64,000 bases of DNA from Himantopus leucocephalus (Eukaryota > Chordata > Aves > Charadriiformes > Recurvirostridae): positions 13,637,814-13,701,813 of the forward strand of contig RSEF01000020.1 of NCBI GenBank assembly GCA_003993805.1, read 5' to 3'. Each line of letters starts with the position of its first letter. The first letter of the stretch is position 1. The notes beneath the pieces are model-generated. The model was not told the DNA's origin, did not search any database, and saw only the letters and a program-made list of their open reading frames with translations. Positions 39,191-52,659 of this stretch are shown here, piece after piece. The translations under genes were made by a program, and so were the position numbers.

Positions 39191-39217
39191 TGGGGGGGGT
39201 GGGGGTGGTGGTGGTGG
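39191..39217 (+). repeat. G-rich GGT-repeat tract
   Basis: A run of eight G is followed by T, five G and then several GGT units. The tract could form a G-quadruplex on the + strand. It is also an unstable simple repeat. Confidence 0.75.
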
Positions 39218-39234
39218 AGTGGGTGTCAAAACAT

Positions 39235-39910
39235 GAATGAATTTAGTGAAAATTGTTTGTTTCAGAGGTTAAACTTTAAATGTTGTTGCTAGTCAGTGCC
39301 AGGATAATCTTGTACATGGTGGCATGAAGGGGGTTAAAAAAAAATCAGCCAGGTTACAAAATGCCTCCATAGCTGACTTGCATTTTTATTGTCATTGACC
39401 TCAGTAAATCATTGTTAGAAATTAATATAACATGGACATTTTTAGTTCAGCATTTTACGTGGCGTTAGGTTTAAAATAGTTGTTTAAAATGCTCTAGATT
39501 ATTCTTGCTTAATAGTTGCACACAAGTTGTAAATGTACTTATTAGGACAACTGATTCTCTGTGTGTCTGTCAAATAAGAATAATACCGGACAGTATAAAA
39601 TACCAGGCAAAACAGCAGAAAGGAAATTGGACTTGCATTGACTTAAATAAGCAAGTGCTGTGACAAAATTGTTTAGTTCTCTTTTGACCTTTTGAGGTCA
39701 CGTTTGACTATTTATGCTATCTCCTAATGCTCTACTTCTCCCTGCCTGGTAACAATTATGTGTTTATGCTGTTCTTTGCCTTCCCAGTTGGTATATTAAA
39801 CAATCGCTAATTACTGCATAAAAATATACATTCCTATTTTGGAGCTTCCTGTAAACACCCATCTACTTCCAAATACTCTATTTAAACAGATGAATGAAAA
39901 CCTGCATGTT
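39235..39910. promoter_or_regulatory. Candidate conserved non-coding element
   Basis: This AT-rich block has no repeats and is dense in short regulatory words, including TTAATATAAC near 39423 and TTGCTTAATAG near 39506. At 39685-39700 it has an exact everted pair TGACCT-TTTG-AGGTCA, which is two nuclear-receptor half-sites with a 4-base spacer. The reading-frame track is empty here, consistent with non-coding DNA. Function is inferred from motifs only. Confidence 0.33.
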
Positions 39911-42900
39911 TTAGCCGTGTTGGTTGATTTGTTTAAAACAAAGGCATAGAAACCAAAATATTAAAAATTGGCATAATTTTTTTTTTCCATTCAGATATGG
40001 GATATATAGAGTGAATAACAAAAACTATTTTGGGGAGGAGAGAGTTGAATGATGTAGGTAGATGGAGATTTTGTTTACAGTACTGTTAACAGAGGAAAAG
40101 CTCAAGTGAACACAGTATTAATAGACATACTGTGATCATCTTTAAGTGAAGTTGTTTTGGTTTGTTTTTTCTTAGGTGGGGTGTTGCTAAGAAAACTGAG
40201 TATAAGACCTCTCTTACTGTCCTACATATGGCAATTCTTGTCAAATTTAGCAGGAAAGGCAGTAAGAATTGAGGGTCTCAGGGCTATCTTTAAGAACTCG
40301 ATGTTGTAAAGTACTGAGTGAGTTCTGCTGCTTTCAGAGCTTTCCCCGTTGCCATTGAGGTCTACAGATGTTACTTCATTCAAAAGGCCGTCAAGCCAAA
40401 GTGTAGCTAATTTAAAGTTGGATCCCGATGCTCATATTTAAGTACTTGAGTGAAAGAGATTTCATATTTGAGATATTTGTAGATTCCAGCAGTTACCAAA
40501 TACTTTCAGAAAATATTGATGACAAGTTCTTGTAGAAAGTATGCAGCCATCATAAAACCTGTTTCTTTTTTTTTTTTTTTTTTTTTTTAATTGTATGTCC
40601 TCTAGTTCAATGCTGCAACTTGAAAATAATTCAGGCAATTTATTGTTGCTACCATTGAGACCCAGATTGAGCAATTCCACCCAACTCAGTATTTCAATGC
40701 ATTTCAATAAGGCTGTTAAGCACAAAATAGGTCATGCACTTTGCCCACCTGGTTCTTTGTTGTAGTGCTTAAAAGCATTGAAGTCTTATGGAAAATTGTT
40801 ACAAAATACAAATTCTTTTCTTGCACTCTTAGTTTATGAACTCTACGTCCACACTGAATATTCCTTTAGGGAAAGTAGTTTGCAAAAAATGAAAATGCTA
40901 GGTGAATCATCTGCTTCATGGGTAGACTTGATCTTCCTGCTGTTACTTTTAAAAATGTATGCGAGGGCAGACGGTTCAAAGTGTTAATTTTGTCTAACTA
41001 GCTGAAACATGTCTAGTTTTCCAGTTAACCACATAAACAAATCACTATTGAGATCTGACCATGTCTCTTGCCATCTTGTACTGAAATTAAATCAACACTG
41101 TAATCCTTTAATAGATCCTCTTGGTACTCCAGAAGCAGAGAACAAAGCGACATGACATGCACACCCCCAATTAAGGATGCCAACATAAACTGACAGAATC
41201 TCTGCACTTGATGACGTTACAGTACGTAAAGCAGTGAAACGGGACAGGAAAGCCATTTCCCATGCTATTTCCTGATTTCCTGCTCTCTGCATTCCTGCAC
41301 ATAAACCTTTAATTCATTTCAGAATGCAAAGGTCATGACAAAAAGTCAGAGGATAAATATACCCTTTTGACAAACAGAAGGTTGACAGCAATTTTTACCC
41401 GAACGTTTCTGAGGCCAGGTGTTTCCCATATACTGTATTGAAATGTGTACCTCTAAATGTTTTGTTAGTATTTGAACTGTAAACACGCTTAAGCATTATG
41501 CTCAAAAATAATTTCTTGGAGGCAAGGCAGTAACGTTCGCATCTGTATTTGTGCAAGACCTATGGTCTGTCTAGCCAAAGAGATTTGGGGTTCCAGTGAC
41601 CTAGGGACTGCATGGTGTAAAACAAACGTCCCATGTGAACACAGTGAATGGCAACTAACGTAGAAATTATGTACTTAATATTCTCTTATGATTGAGCAAC
41701 GCAAATATTTTCTTTTCAGCAACAGAGTAGCCAAAGATTTAAGTGAGAAATCACAAAGGAGAGGCTAGTGTCAAAAAAGAAAACACCCTGCTCCCCCCCA
41801 GCATCCTACCAGCCCTGGGATCCACGGGAGACAACGCAAGCTCTAGAGCGGAGTCCCACAAAAGTGGTCTCTCTATAACCTTTGCAGCCTGACAAGCCTT
41901 GTAGAAATGCACAGAAAATAAACTTTTAATTGTGGAGGCTGTAGTAGCTGCCAAGCTTCCCTGGGTGTGTTTGGGAGGCCGAGGCCGAGCGTGCCGGGGG
42001 CTGGGGGCAGCGAGGGGCTCCGCAGGGTGTCCTCCTCTGCAGCCAGGTTATTCAGCCTGGACCTCCACGCACCAAATCTTCCTCCTACCTACAAAATTTT
42101 GGAAAACTTTGCCATTGCATCCTCCACAGCTTGATACCTCATCTGTGCTGCAGGTAACTGGTCATTATAAAATCACATTTGTCTCCCCCGGAAAATACGG
42201 CAGGGTGAGAAAACATTCATTTTGTCAAGACGGGAGGTGTGTATAGGACTCACGTGTCCGCAGGTGTCACTAGAAACTTGCCAAAATGTTTTCTCTGTCC
42301 TTTGCTGGAAGAGAAACAAACCCTGCCTGTTCCTCAGATGAAGAGGAATTATACACCTTACGAGTTTCAGTGAGTGTATTCTAGTGTTTCTAAAGGTCCA
42401 TTCAGAATGAAATCCTCAAAACGTAGGAATGATCGATCTGTGTGTGCAGGAGCAGCCAGAAAGAAGGTGTGATTTCATCTGTATATAGCCAACTTTTCTG
42501 TGGAAAAATTCTCAACTCTTCAACCTTTGTTCTGTTTGCAGAATGTCCATGGATTTAATTACACTGTCTTAAATTAATTTTTTGTAGCCAATTACTAGAA
42601 CAGGAGCCAGTGGGTTTACTGGAAATATTCTCTTTCCCTGATATCCATATTTAATTCCACTAAGAGCAACTGCAAGACACGCTCTCCTCAGTCTTTATTT
42701 TCCTCCCTGGTTACAAGCCCTGTTGCTGTCCGTGACTGCAAAGTATGAGTGAAAGATGGGGTAAAATAACACCAAATCCAAATGAAGGAGAGGGAGCAGG
42801 TAAAAAAGTCTGCCGAGATTGTCTCATTAGCAAAGAGCTACCACACTCTTTTGGAATATTGATATTCTACCGAGTTTCAGCATAGAGAAACAGATTTAAA

Positions 42901-44719
42901 GAATATAATGTGGGATCCCTGAATCATTATATTGCAGTTGGTTTTGGTGGTTTCTTATATGAGAACAGACTTATTCTCATAGTCAACAAGAGAATCCACA
43001 TGTGCACCATTGTGGTCTCCCTCAGTGGCGTTGCCCCTGTTGTGAAACAGCTGAACAGCCACGTATGCGGTGTGTCCTCCTTCCCTACCACCCCCTACCT
43101 GCGCCAGCTCCCGCTGGCTCTCGTGCTCCTGCCCACTCTCATATTAATACATTAAAGCTCACAGATGACACACGGCTTGACTGAGCGCTGCACAATAAAA
43201 AGAACAGATGACTGCTTCAGAGCATTGGGAATCATAAGATAAGATGAGCACAGGCAAACATCTATTACCGTAGCATAATTAATACTTGCAGTTATTAATA
43301 TATCAGCTGTGCTGCAGGACAGGCACCCATACCCTGTGCCTCTGAGGTTTGGAAAGGAAAAGAGGAAAAAGGGCTGAGTTTCTGCCTTCTCAGAGATGGC
43401 ATGGCCAAAATTGGTGAAGATGAACAGAAGCATAGCGTGCACCGTGGCGTGCTGGGAGTCGCACAGAGAATGCCCCAGGATGCAACGCAGAGTGGCAGAG
43501 AAAATTCTGCAGTGAAAATGCAGAACACATATGCTCTGGTAACCGCCCAGGTGGATTGCACCCCTAGATAGCAAACGCTGCATTCCCCAAGGGCATGGTG
43601 GCTGTCCACGAGTCCTAGCTCAGAGTAGTGATTACGTGCCACAGTCCAAGTCAATAAAGTGCACGGGTTTTGTTTAGCTAAAATATCTTCAGGATTAGAT
43701 GGCTCAACTTCAAATGATCCCGGGATAAGCAGAGAGAAAATACACACCATCAATTTGCTATTATTTTGAAAAGAAGAGCCTAAAGAGAAAAGGGATAACT
43801 GCAAGTGACTGGGAGCGGTTGAGGTTCAGCGGTATTGCAGATGGTCCTTATAACCGTAACAGCCTACAGGGCTTCCCTGCTGAGATACTCCAGCTTAAAA
43901 TGACTTAAAAGCTATCTCAGCACCTTTACCTTTTGGGTTTTTTCCCCCAGAGCAAGAGGAAGATTTGATCATTCAAATAAAAATGGAATAGGACCTGCTA
44001 TTAAATAAATCATGAAAATATGAGGACAGAAGGTCAGCCTCCCTTCTGCAAGTGTGAGATTTTGTGTTATGCTTTCACCTCCATGAGGTGTGGGACTTGG
44101 CAATGATCTGTTGCACCAAAAAAATTCTGGACTAATAAGTGGGATAGGCAATAGCAAAAAAATGGAAAGAAAATGGATGGGAAAAGAAAAATCGGTTTAT
44201 CTTTTTCTGCTTTATTTAGCTCCCTTTTCAACCTTGTCAAGAGTGTGTGTTGGTAATGCTATCCCCATGCTGAGGATTTACAGTCATACACAGGGCACAA
44301 CTGAGAAACACAGAAAGGCGGGGGTGGATGGCACGGAGGAGCTGTTATTGCCCAGATCAATGTTTCCTGCAATCCAAACCACTGTACTTTTCTTGAAATG
44401 AATTGATTGCAGTTTTCCGGATGTCATTGGCTCCCCGGCATTAACCCTCCTAGCATCTTCCAAAGTGACTTCTCCCCTTGAAAAATTAAAGACTATTATG
44501 TACTTAGCCTCATACATTAGGTCTCCCAAGGGACCTCTGTGCATTACTATGCCTTATTTTGACAATGGTGCTTGTAATGGCTGACCTACGCAAACGCACT
44601 CACTGGAAGTTAAATCCTATGTATAACTACATCCTGTTTCAAAAATTGTTTGATAATACCTGGAAAATACTGCTGAAAAATAAAACAATCCTCTTTGCAC
44701 ATAACAATTCTCATTTGCT
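39911..44719. other. Non-coding unique DNA
   Basis: No gene is supported. A run of 23 T lies at 40566-40588. A GC-rich patch with GAGGCCGAGGCCGAG is at about 41972-42030. Minus-strand frames at 43152-43583 (143 codons) and 43295-43804 (169 codons) overlap each other in different frames and have no recognisable family. Confidence 0.6.
40566..40588. repeat. T23 homopolymer
   Basis: An uninterrupted run of 23 T. No retroposed gene body is recognisable on either side that would make it a poly-A tail. Confidence 0.9.
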
Positions 44720-45070
44720 TTAGAAGTCAACTTGGTTTCATTAGGTGCCAATGTTTGAAAGCAACCTTCAAAGACAACCCTCCTTGTCCCCATCCCCCAA
44801 ATGAAATGTGGAGGCGATAAATAGATTAGGGTCCTGTTTGCATATTGATAAGAAAAAGTACATTACATCAATGTAACCAAATATCTTATCACAGCCATTA
44901 CAAACTTCAAGGTCTCTATTAATACGAGGGCAGGGAAAAACTTTAGTGATGAAATCAGTTAATTAACAGGATAATTTTGGTCCCCTTCAGTTGCTATGAT
45001 GTGATGTGAATTACTATATGCATCATGGATTTAATGAAGTCGTGGTGTCCTCTCAGATTATTCAGCTGAC
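44720..45070. promoter_or_regulatory. Candidate conserved enhancer with GATA-type pair
   Basis: An octamer-like TTTGCATATTGAT lies at 44837-44849. TGATAAG (44846-44852) and CTTATCA (44885-44891) form an exact inverted pair of GATA-type sites with a 32-base spacer. Further on are AGTTAATTAACAGG near 44959 and TATGCATCATGG near 45017. No repeat or coding signal is seen. This is a motif-based inference; conservation must be tested by alignment. Confidence 0.35.
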
Positions 45071-48000
45071 CTAAAGCTCCTTAAATTCCTCATGTGTTTT
45101 AAAATGACTCACGTACAGAAACATTTCCCCTGAATTGTAGCTAGAGCACTGATCTCTGCGAGATTGGACCTGGTATTTTGTCTGTGCTGTAAGGAAGACC
45201 TCACAGCATGTTCCTACAGTGGTGGGCTTTGAGTTTTAAAAGATATTCAGCTAGTAGGTGACCAGAGATATACAGAGGAAACATATATGATAAACTCCAC
45301 AGGATAACGAGGAACGATATGAAGTTCTTGCATGTTTCTGGCAATTTTTAATGGACTGAAGTGACTGTAAAGCAGGATGTGTAGTGTTATTTTGGTTTTG
45401 TTTCCTTTCTTGTCTTGGTTTAAATCCAGAACTTTCAATCATGATGGGATGGTTTGAAATGTATGTTTCAAGTGTTGCATCAGCTTCCATGAAACTGGGA
45501 AAATTAGAGAGGGAGAAGACCTACTAGATTAAGAATTTCCCTTTCCTTTCAACACTACCTCTGGTGACCTGGCTAAAGAGGTTTGAGGGGACACGAGGAA
45601 GATGACTTCTCCAGGTGGTATTCTGCAGCCTCCCTGGTGACAGGGTTATGCCAAGGGCTAAGAAATACTTTGTTTTCTTCAAAATATCTTCTCAGCTACT
45701 TAGACCCAAGTCCTCCAGGTTGCTCAGACTCACCAAGCCCCTCCTGCAGTGTCTTGCGCAGTGGTGGAGACACTGCCTGGAGGTGGCCCCTGAGCTCCTC
45801 GCATGGTGCAGAACTGCTGGGAGATGTTTCTTCACAAGCTCTGCAGAAACCAGCACGCTGGGCAGAGATGTCCAAGTTAGTCACTAAGAAAACCACCTCC
45901 GTCTAGGGACCAGGTACCTCCCTAAGCACTGTTTGCGTTTTGTGAAATGAAGAAATCCCTTTAACATCTTTCCTAAAAGATCACATTTATAGAGGAATAA
46001 CTCCAGAAGGGAACTTCCCGGTATTAATAGGTCTCTGATGTGAGTTTGCTCTGGGCATGCAGCAATCCCTGACAGCCTTTCTCATTTGCATACTGTTTAA
46101 CGGTCTATTCTAAGACATTGATAGTCTAACTACCTTGTACCATATTTTTATTGTTGTTGTTATTGGCTATGTTATTAAGGATTTTCTGGAGTATTAACCA
46201 GCTTTCTTCCCAGTGAGGACGTCCCTGGGACAGGACAAGTCAGACTGACCTTAGGGACCCTTGTTTTTTCTAGGTACATAGTGCACGTTCCATTTTTAAG
46301 CTGCCACCTTAGCATCTTTCATCACCATCAGTTACCAGCCTTTCTTTTTTTTTTTTTTGTTTTTGTTTTGAAACGTCTGTAACACAAAATGCAGTTCCCA
46401 TCTGACCCTAAACACCTCTGGAGTAATATGTAATTCAAAGATAGTTACAGGCTGTGAAACAGGTCTGCTGATGCGAACTGGAATAATAGCAATGACACTG
46501 GGAATGCAAGTCTGAGATTTTTTAGGTACTACCTGTAAAACTGGCATGACAAGGTGGTGTTTTTCATGACTGGAATTTGATGGCTTGAACATACCAGTGT
46601 GACCACACCGTCATGAAAATTGTGCCAAGGACCCGCTTACTGCAGAGCATTTGTTCAGCTCCCGAAACGGGGGTAACGATGAGTAAACCCCGGTGTTTGC
46701 CCCTGGCAGGCAGCAGTTTATGCCCTTGACATAAACCACGAAGCCCTACCAGTTGCAGAGAAAGGCAAAATAGATTTTCTTCCCACCTTCTGTGGACTGA
46801 GTCTGGGGATCTGCTTTCTTCTCTGTCTAACCTTCAAATCAGAGGTTCTGGCCCCGTTGCTGTAACTTCTAAAACTATTCTAGTGCTGAGGAAAGTTGTC
46901 CCGCATGTCCTGCAAGGCTAAAAGCAGTAAAACTGTACCTTAGCCACTGGAGTAATGAGGTAGGACTTTAAACTTTCCAAAAGATAGAATTTGTCCTGGA
47001 CCACCATTTATCAGGAAAAATTATGCTGCCACCCATGGAAACCCGCTGAAATGAGAGCACTTGTCTGTCTGAGTGGGGCCCGGGAGGCAGATGTGCATGG
47101 CACAACAACGCCTTTTGCACGGTCACTTCTCGGAGTAGAAACCCCGTAAAGCAAATTCTTCTGTTAATTTGTGCAATGCTATAAAGCAATGTCTGGTACT
47201 GGATAAGTTCCCAATCCTGTAATTTAATTTCAAACTGCGTTTAGTTTATTTCTCTGTAGGAAAAGTATCAGCTGTGCGCAGCTCTGATCCCACTGTCACC
47301 AGGGCTAAATGCAATGAATTCTTTTCTGAAGGAATAAATTTAGATGTGCTTTACATATTAGTGTATTTCAGAAGTTTATCACATCAATGAACATTCATTT
47401 TGCTGCACAACTTGTGTTGCTTCTGTTGGCTCCAAAAAAGTCATTGGGGTACTGTCTCCTCCTCAAACTCTTTAAAGGAAATACTGTGTATTTCAAAAAC
47501 AAAAATGTGTGGGAACCAGTGATACACGAGTCTCCACAAGCTCAGGACTTGTATTCACTGTAGATAAGCGTGTTTTTCCCAAATCTTTCAACCTCCTGAG
47601 TCTGCAGAATTGGGACAGAAGATCTCATTTGAAAACAGAAAGTTGCAATGATTGGTTTTGTTGTTTTATTTAAGTTTAATAACATGTTTTAGATCTGGAG
47701 CAAGCAGCTTTCTCTCATCAAGTTTCGGAGCACGCATAAATGTGAAAGCGGCTTATACACGGGCTAAACCAGAGCTCACTGAAATTGTGAAAGCATGACA
47801 GCAAAGACGGATCGTCTTCAGAGGGCTTTGGGATGGTGCTCTGAATTTTCAGACCTGCAGGGTAGGTTGGCAGTTTCACTCCCAAACCACGTAGACATTT
47901 ACCAGACCAGTAAATGGGGAGGGAGAAAGCAAGCACAAAATGTCATTCTGGTTCAAAATACAGAAAGCCCAAAAGAGGACAGGGAGAGAAATCTCCAATT

Positions 48001-51000
48001 CATTTCTATTTCCCTTTCCCTGCTGAGGTCTGTATTATTTTTGGACAACCGCTCTGTGAGTCTTGGCATCGAACGTCTGTAGCTCCAGGGCAGACCTACA
48101 AGGCAGGCTGTACCAGGACCAGGGCGACCAGTACTCACAGCTCCTTCCCACCCGGCTGGGAGCAGGGATGAGCGAAGATCCCCAGATCAGAGCAGTTGTC
48201 TCCAAATCTCTTTCCCCCTTTATCGAAACCGAGAGTATCATTTTCACCTGGAAGGTGGCCAGCAAAGCGGCATCGCTTTCATTCAGCAGCTACTGGGGAC
48301 TAAGGGAGCACATTTACACATTCAGGATTATTTTTTGTTTTAATTGGAGGCTGAAGGGAATTAAATTACTTTGAGAAAGGAATTTCTATATCCAGGGTAT
48401 CACTGTTGGTAAGAGGAAGTTGTGAGTTTTGTTCGGCTTTTCATCTGACTTGGCTTTCCTGTCCGGCCACCTCAAAGGCTTCTGGTTTTGTTCTTTTCTC
48501 TGGACAGTAGCAGATTTTGGTGTCCTTTTTGTGCATTATCTTAGCTCCAGTGGTGCAACCTGAGTGCGGCATTTCTGTGTGGATACTATTTTGTAATGTC
48601 AGCGATGATTTCTTTTAGTGTTGACTGTTGTCTGCCTGGAGCGGCCACTGGGATCTGAACAACGGCAGGTTTTGTGCTGTGATATTCAACACACGGGCTG
48701 TAAAGAAACAGCTATCTGAGAAATGGCCAGACACAAAAGTACACTTTGTGACCTTCCTTCTTCCTCTCCTCGTCACAAATTGGGTAACACAATGAAATTC
48801 AACTTGGGGTTTGCACTTTTTCCATTTGTGATGGGTTTTCCATCTCCAAATTCTCCCCTGAAAAATAACAAAGAGAGTGTAGGAGTGTTATGGGATCTGA
48901 CACAAAGAAAACCTGCAAAATTGCACTCGGATGAAGGACAGAAAAGTAGTTAAAAGCAAAAGTTGTCTATATTTAACAAGGGTCAAGCTGAAAATGTAGA
49001 GAACTAAAAAAACCTCAACTGGGAGGCACTGTCAGCATGTCCTTCCCAAAATACATATGAGTGAGGAGCTGTCCTGGGGAACAGCAAGGCAGTGTTTTCA
49101 AAGTTTCTTTTTTCTTTCCCCCCTCAGAAAATCCGGGACTCCAACCTGAATGATTGTTTCATGCTAAATAATATTAGCATTTAAATAGCCCGGCATTGTA
49201 GTTAACAACTGGGTGAGAGTAATGGGAGGATGGCAGTGCTGGGTTCACACCTCTGGCCCTGGCCCTTATTGGGCTGGTGACTGCTGCCGCCTCCTACCCT
49301 CAGCCCTGTCAGGAGGAGGCAGCCCTTCTCCCCTCTTTGTTTAAGATCTTTGCAGGGATAATGAAGATCTAGCAGCAGCTATAAAAAGCTAAAATCCTCG
49401 GCCTGTCTTTTAGGTTTTGCCTACAACTGCCCATAAGCCCATGCCTTCTGCTTGAAATATTACCCTGACCAAGTAACTCTCAAGAAACTGCTTGAAACAC
49501 ATTTAAAAATTCTCTTTTTGTTTCATTTAATAAGCTTGACGTGCTTTCGCCTATAAGGAGACTGCACAGAATATGTGTATACTCAGGTGTCCTTATTGTC
49601 ACAGTTGATATGTTGCCATGGAGGAAGGCTATTAATGAGAGGAAATTAAATTAGATCACCTCTGTGAGCATTTATCTGCACACAGCACAGCTTCAGTCTT
49701 AAGGAGAGGGAGTTCTTGTGGGAAAGCAATTAATAGATGCAGGTGCACAGAAAAAAAAAATGCATTTCTTATAGACCTCTGAAAGATGCAGATGGTATTC
49801 AGGCGTATGTCGCTCTTTGGCATGCTAATCACCAAATTTCACAGATACGAGGTGATTTATTTCACACAAATTTCATAATTAGCAAAATTTATTGTTTTTC
49901 CAGAGTTCTTTTCAAAAGATAACAAAGGTGCAGTTGTGTAAGGTAGGGGATGTAAATCATCTGCAGCTCATGTAGAAATCTGTGAAAGATATCACAGTCT
50001 CATCTGATGCAGTGTCCCACTGCAGTTTGTTGGATAAAAAGGAGGTGTCCTAATGCCAGAAAATCCTGGGGTCGCGCTGCACCTAAGAGTGATGAGAGAC
50101 AACGTAGGTAAGGTGAATGTGTGTGACTAGCGGGAGGAGAGAAAGCTGTATTTAAAAGAAAATGGATCTTCTGAAAGAAGGACAGGAGGCCACGGGAAGA
50201 AGGGCCTTTGTGTCAACAGGAACTCTCTGCCCCAGATCCATGGAAATGAAGAAGATGAGACATGGATAAAATCTAAACCAGATCCCCAGTACTGAGAGAT
50301 TTGTTGGTGGGTTGGTTTTTTATTTTTCCTTTCTGTCACATCTTTAGCAGCATCTCAGTCCCTAATACGTAAGTGTATGGAAGAATGAATCCTGTAACGT
50401 ACCGGGTAATGGGCTAAAGCAAGAGGTGGCTGTCCTGGTGCCTGACCCTGTGAGCGGAGACCAGCAGCAGATGTCTTGGCCACCGCTGGGAGAGAAGTGT
50501 GGGACGGTAACTGAGCACATGGCTGCGCACTCCTGTTTTTTGGACAGCCTGGGTAACAATAATCCCTGACACGGAGACTAAAATATCAAAGGTTATGGCA
50601 GTCATTTCTTTAATTACTTTTTTTTTAGTTACTGGGCTGGATACTGACAACCACAGGAAGCAGCTGAAGTGTAACTGCAAGGAGGTCCCCGTGGAACCAC
50701 TCCGGCGGGCGCTGGGATAACCCACAGCACATCGCGCTCCCCTGCTTTGGGAGGAGGGGGCTGGGGGGGTCCAGGCTATGAACCAGATTGGGAATTGGCC
50801 CAAGTAAAACTAACCTGGCATTAATAAGAGTTTTAATTTTTTTTTTTTTGCTGTCAAACTGTAATTGTGGGTGCCCAGGTCTGGGGTTTCACCGCGCAGA
50901 CCTGCTGATGAGGTCTCCGCATTGCCCCCCAGGGTTTTACTGGAGTTGGGGTTTTATGCCAACTTAAAGGAAGTAAATTTGCCCCTGGAGGGGTCCGGAG

Positions 51001-51169
51001 CTGGGGGTGCGTGGCCAGGAGCCGGCCAGGGAGCGCGACCCCCTCCCCTCTCACGGCCCCTCATGAGTGCAGCATCACAGCTTATGGATTTCCCTCATTT
51101 TGATTCGGTTAACGAGGAAGGGAGGCTAATTATTAGCCTTTTGAATCTCTGACCAATCAATTCGGACTC
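45071..51169. other. Non-coding unique DNA
   Basis: No gene is supported. GC-rich patches at about 45690-45880 and 50690-51060 open several overlapping frames that have no recognisable family. The T-rich run at 46345-46368 is simple sequence. The rest is ordinary AT-rich DNA. Confidence 0.6.
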
Positions 51170-51310
51170 CGTGACAGTACTTAGCACTTGTTTTGCTTCA
51201 CGGGGCGACAGATGAAATATTTTATAACTGTAGGTAATTGTTCTCCATTTAAAAACAAGAAAATTGAGCCCCAAGGTCACCAGAACTACAAAGTCAGGTA
51301 CAATCCAAAG
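51170..51310 (-). mobile_element. MIR-like SINE relic
   Basis: Read on the + strand, the segment follows the reverse complement of MIR. GTACTTAGCAC is followed by GTAGGTAATTGTTCTCCATTTAAAAACAAGAAAATTGAGCC, then CCAAGGTCACCAGAACTACAAAGTCAGG. The stretch that normally lies between the GAGCC word and the CAAGGTCAC word is deleted. The element is old and defective. Confidence 0.6.
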
Positions 51311-52504
51311 TATTATCTATATGCGGTAAAAATCTGTGTTACAAACCATGAGCTCAGTAGGAAATAGCACAAATAGTTTATTCTGGAAGTAAACTCAATA
51401 GATTATGACAAAACTGTAATTCATATCAAATATATAAATTACACATTAATAATGTTTTAATAATAAACAAATATAACGTTGACTTAGGTACCTGTGTCAC
51501 CCTAAAAATTGGTGAGATTTGTAAAATCAGTCTTGGATTTCTAAATTTCTTGAGAGTTGTACTTAAATTAACTTAGCAAATATACTGTACTTTTTTTAAA
51601 AAAAAAAAAATAAGGTTTTGTCACAAAGGAGAATTAATTAATGGCCACTTTTCTTTTTCTTCTCTGCTCAGCCATAATCCAGACAAAATCTGTACAATAA
51701 ATTTTGCTTCTGGGCTGAAATCCTGTATGACAGGTTGCAGCCCGGAGCGAAATTTCAGAGATGAGCCACGTAAGCCCTGAAAATAGGAGCTGATAATGAT
51801 AACAATCACTGACAAACCTTTAACTATGCCTGTGCTAGTGTGTGTCACTATAATACAATTTTGTATGTTAAACAACAGATGTCAAACAGAAGAAAGGAAA
51901 GAGGCCTTTGCTTTTCTTCTGTTGTGGACCTTGTTCTTCCAAAGCAGCCATTTTTTCAGTTGCCATGACAGTGTTAATAGGAGTTTATCATTTTCCCATG
52001 CCTGCTGCATACTAATGAGGGATCAATTCATGAATGTTATCTGTAAGGCTAAGAAGGGTCCGGCACCACAATCTCTGGTGCATTCAGTACTCGGAATGAC
52101 ACCTCCGTCCACGGCCCTGCAGTTGCAGCGCAGAGTTTTATAAGGAGGAGCGTTTTTGCTGTTCACCTTTTATCCGTCGCTGTACGGGGATATGCAGCAG
52201 CCAGGGCTAATGACTGAATGTAGCGACCAAAAAAGTTTGACTTGCTGGTTCCTGATTTGTCCTGGGGAAAAGCGGCTGTGAAATATTCACAGAGCTGCGT
52301 GTCATGGGGAAAGCAGAGATTTCTGTGAGTTTGGCTTAACTTTGGGACCTGGAAACTTTTTATATGGAGCACTTTGATTTAGGCAGCCAGTGAAAAAGCA
52401 AACCACACCTTACGCAGGAAAGTGCTGGGGCCTCAGATCAGGCGTTTCGGCAGCGTAGTGTGTGCAGTGGGTTTGATCCTGCCCTCCCCAACCATTTTCC
52501 TCGA
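51311..52504. other. Non-coding unique DNA
   Basis: No gene is recognised. The part at 51380-51610 is very AT-rich and ends in an A tract at about 51597-51611. The 115-codon frame at 51796-52143 has no known family. Confidence 0.6.
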
Positions 52505-52590
52505 CTCCCAGTGGTGAAAATAGAGGAAGAAACTGAGTTTAGGAACTGATTGGAGAACTGGTGGAGGTGTGATTCAAGTGATGCTAAACA
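52505..52590 (-). mobile_element. MIR-like SINE fragment
   Basis: On the + strand, GTGAAAATAGAGGAAGAAACTGAG is followed, after a shortened middle, by ACTGGTGGAGGTGTGATTCAAGTG. This matches the reverse complement of the MIR core and of its tRNA-derived B-box region. The region in between is largely missing. It is a short and degenerate match, so the call is moderate. Confidence 0.4.
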
Positions 52591-52659
52591 CTTTTAATCT
52601 AAAAGTTAAGGAAAATATTGCAAATTCCATGATAGAAAATACAGTACAGCATCTTACAT

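Noticed and set aside
43295..43804. 169-codon open frame on the - strand, overlapping a 143-codon frame at 43152-43583
   Set aside because: Two overlapping frames in different phases are both open, which points to local low stop density. No protein family is recognisable.
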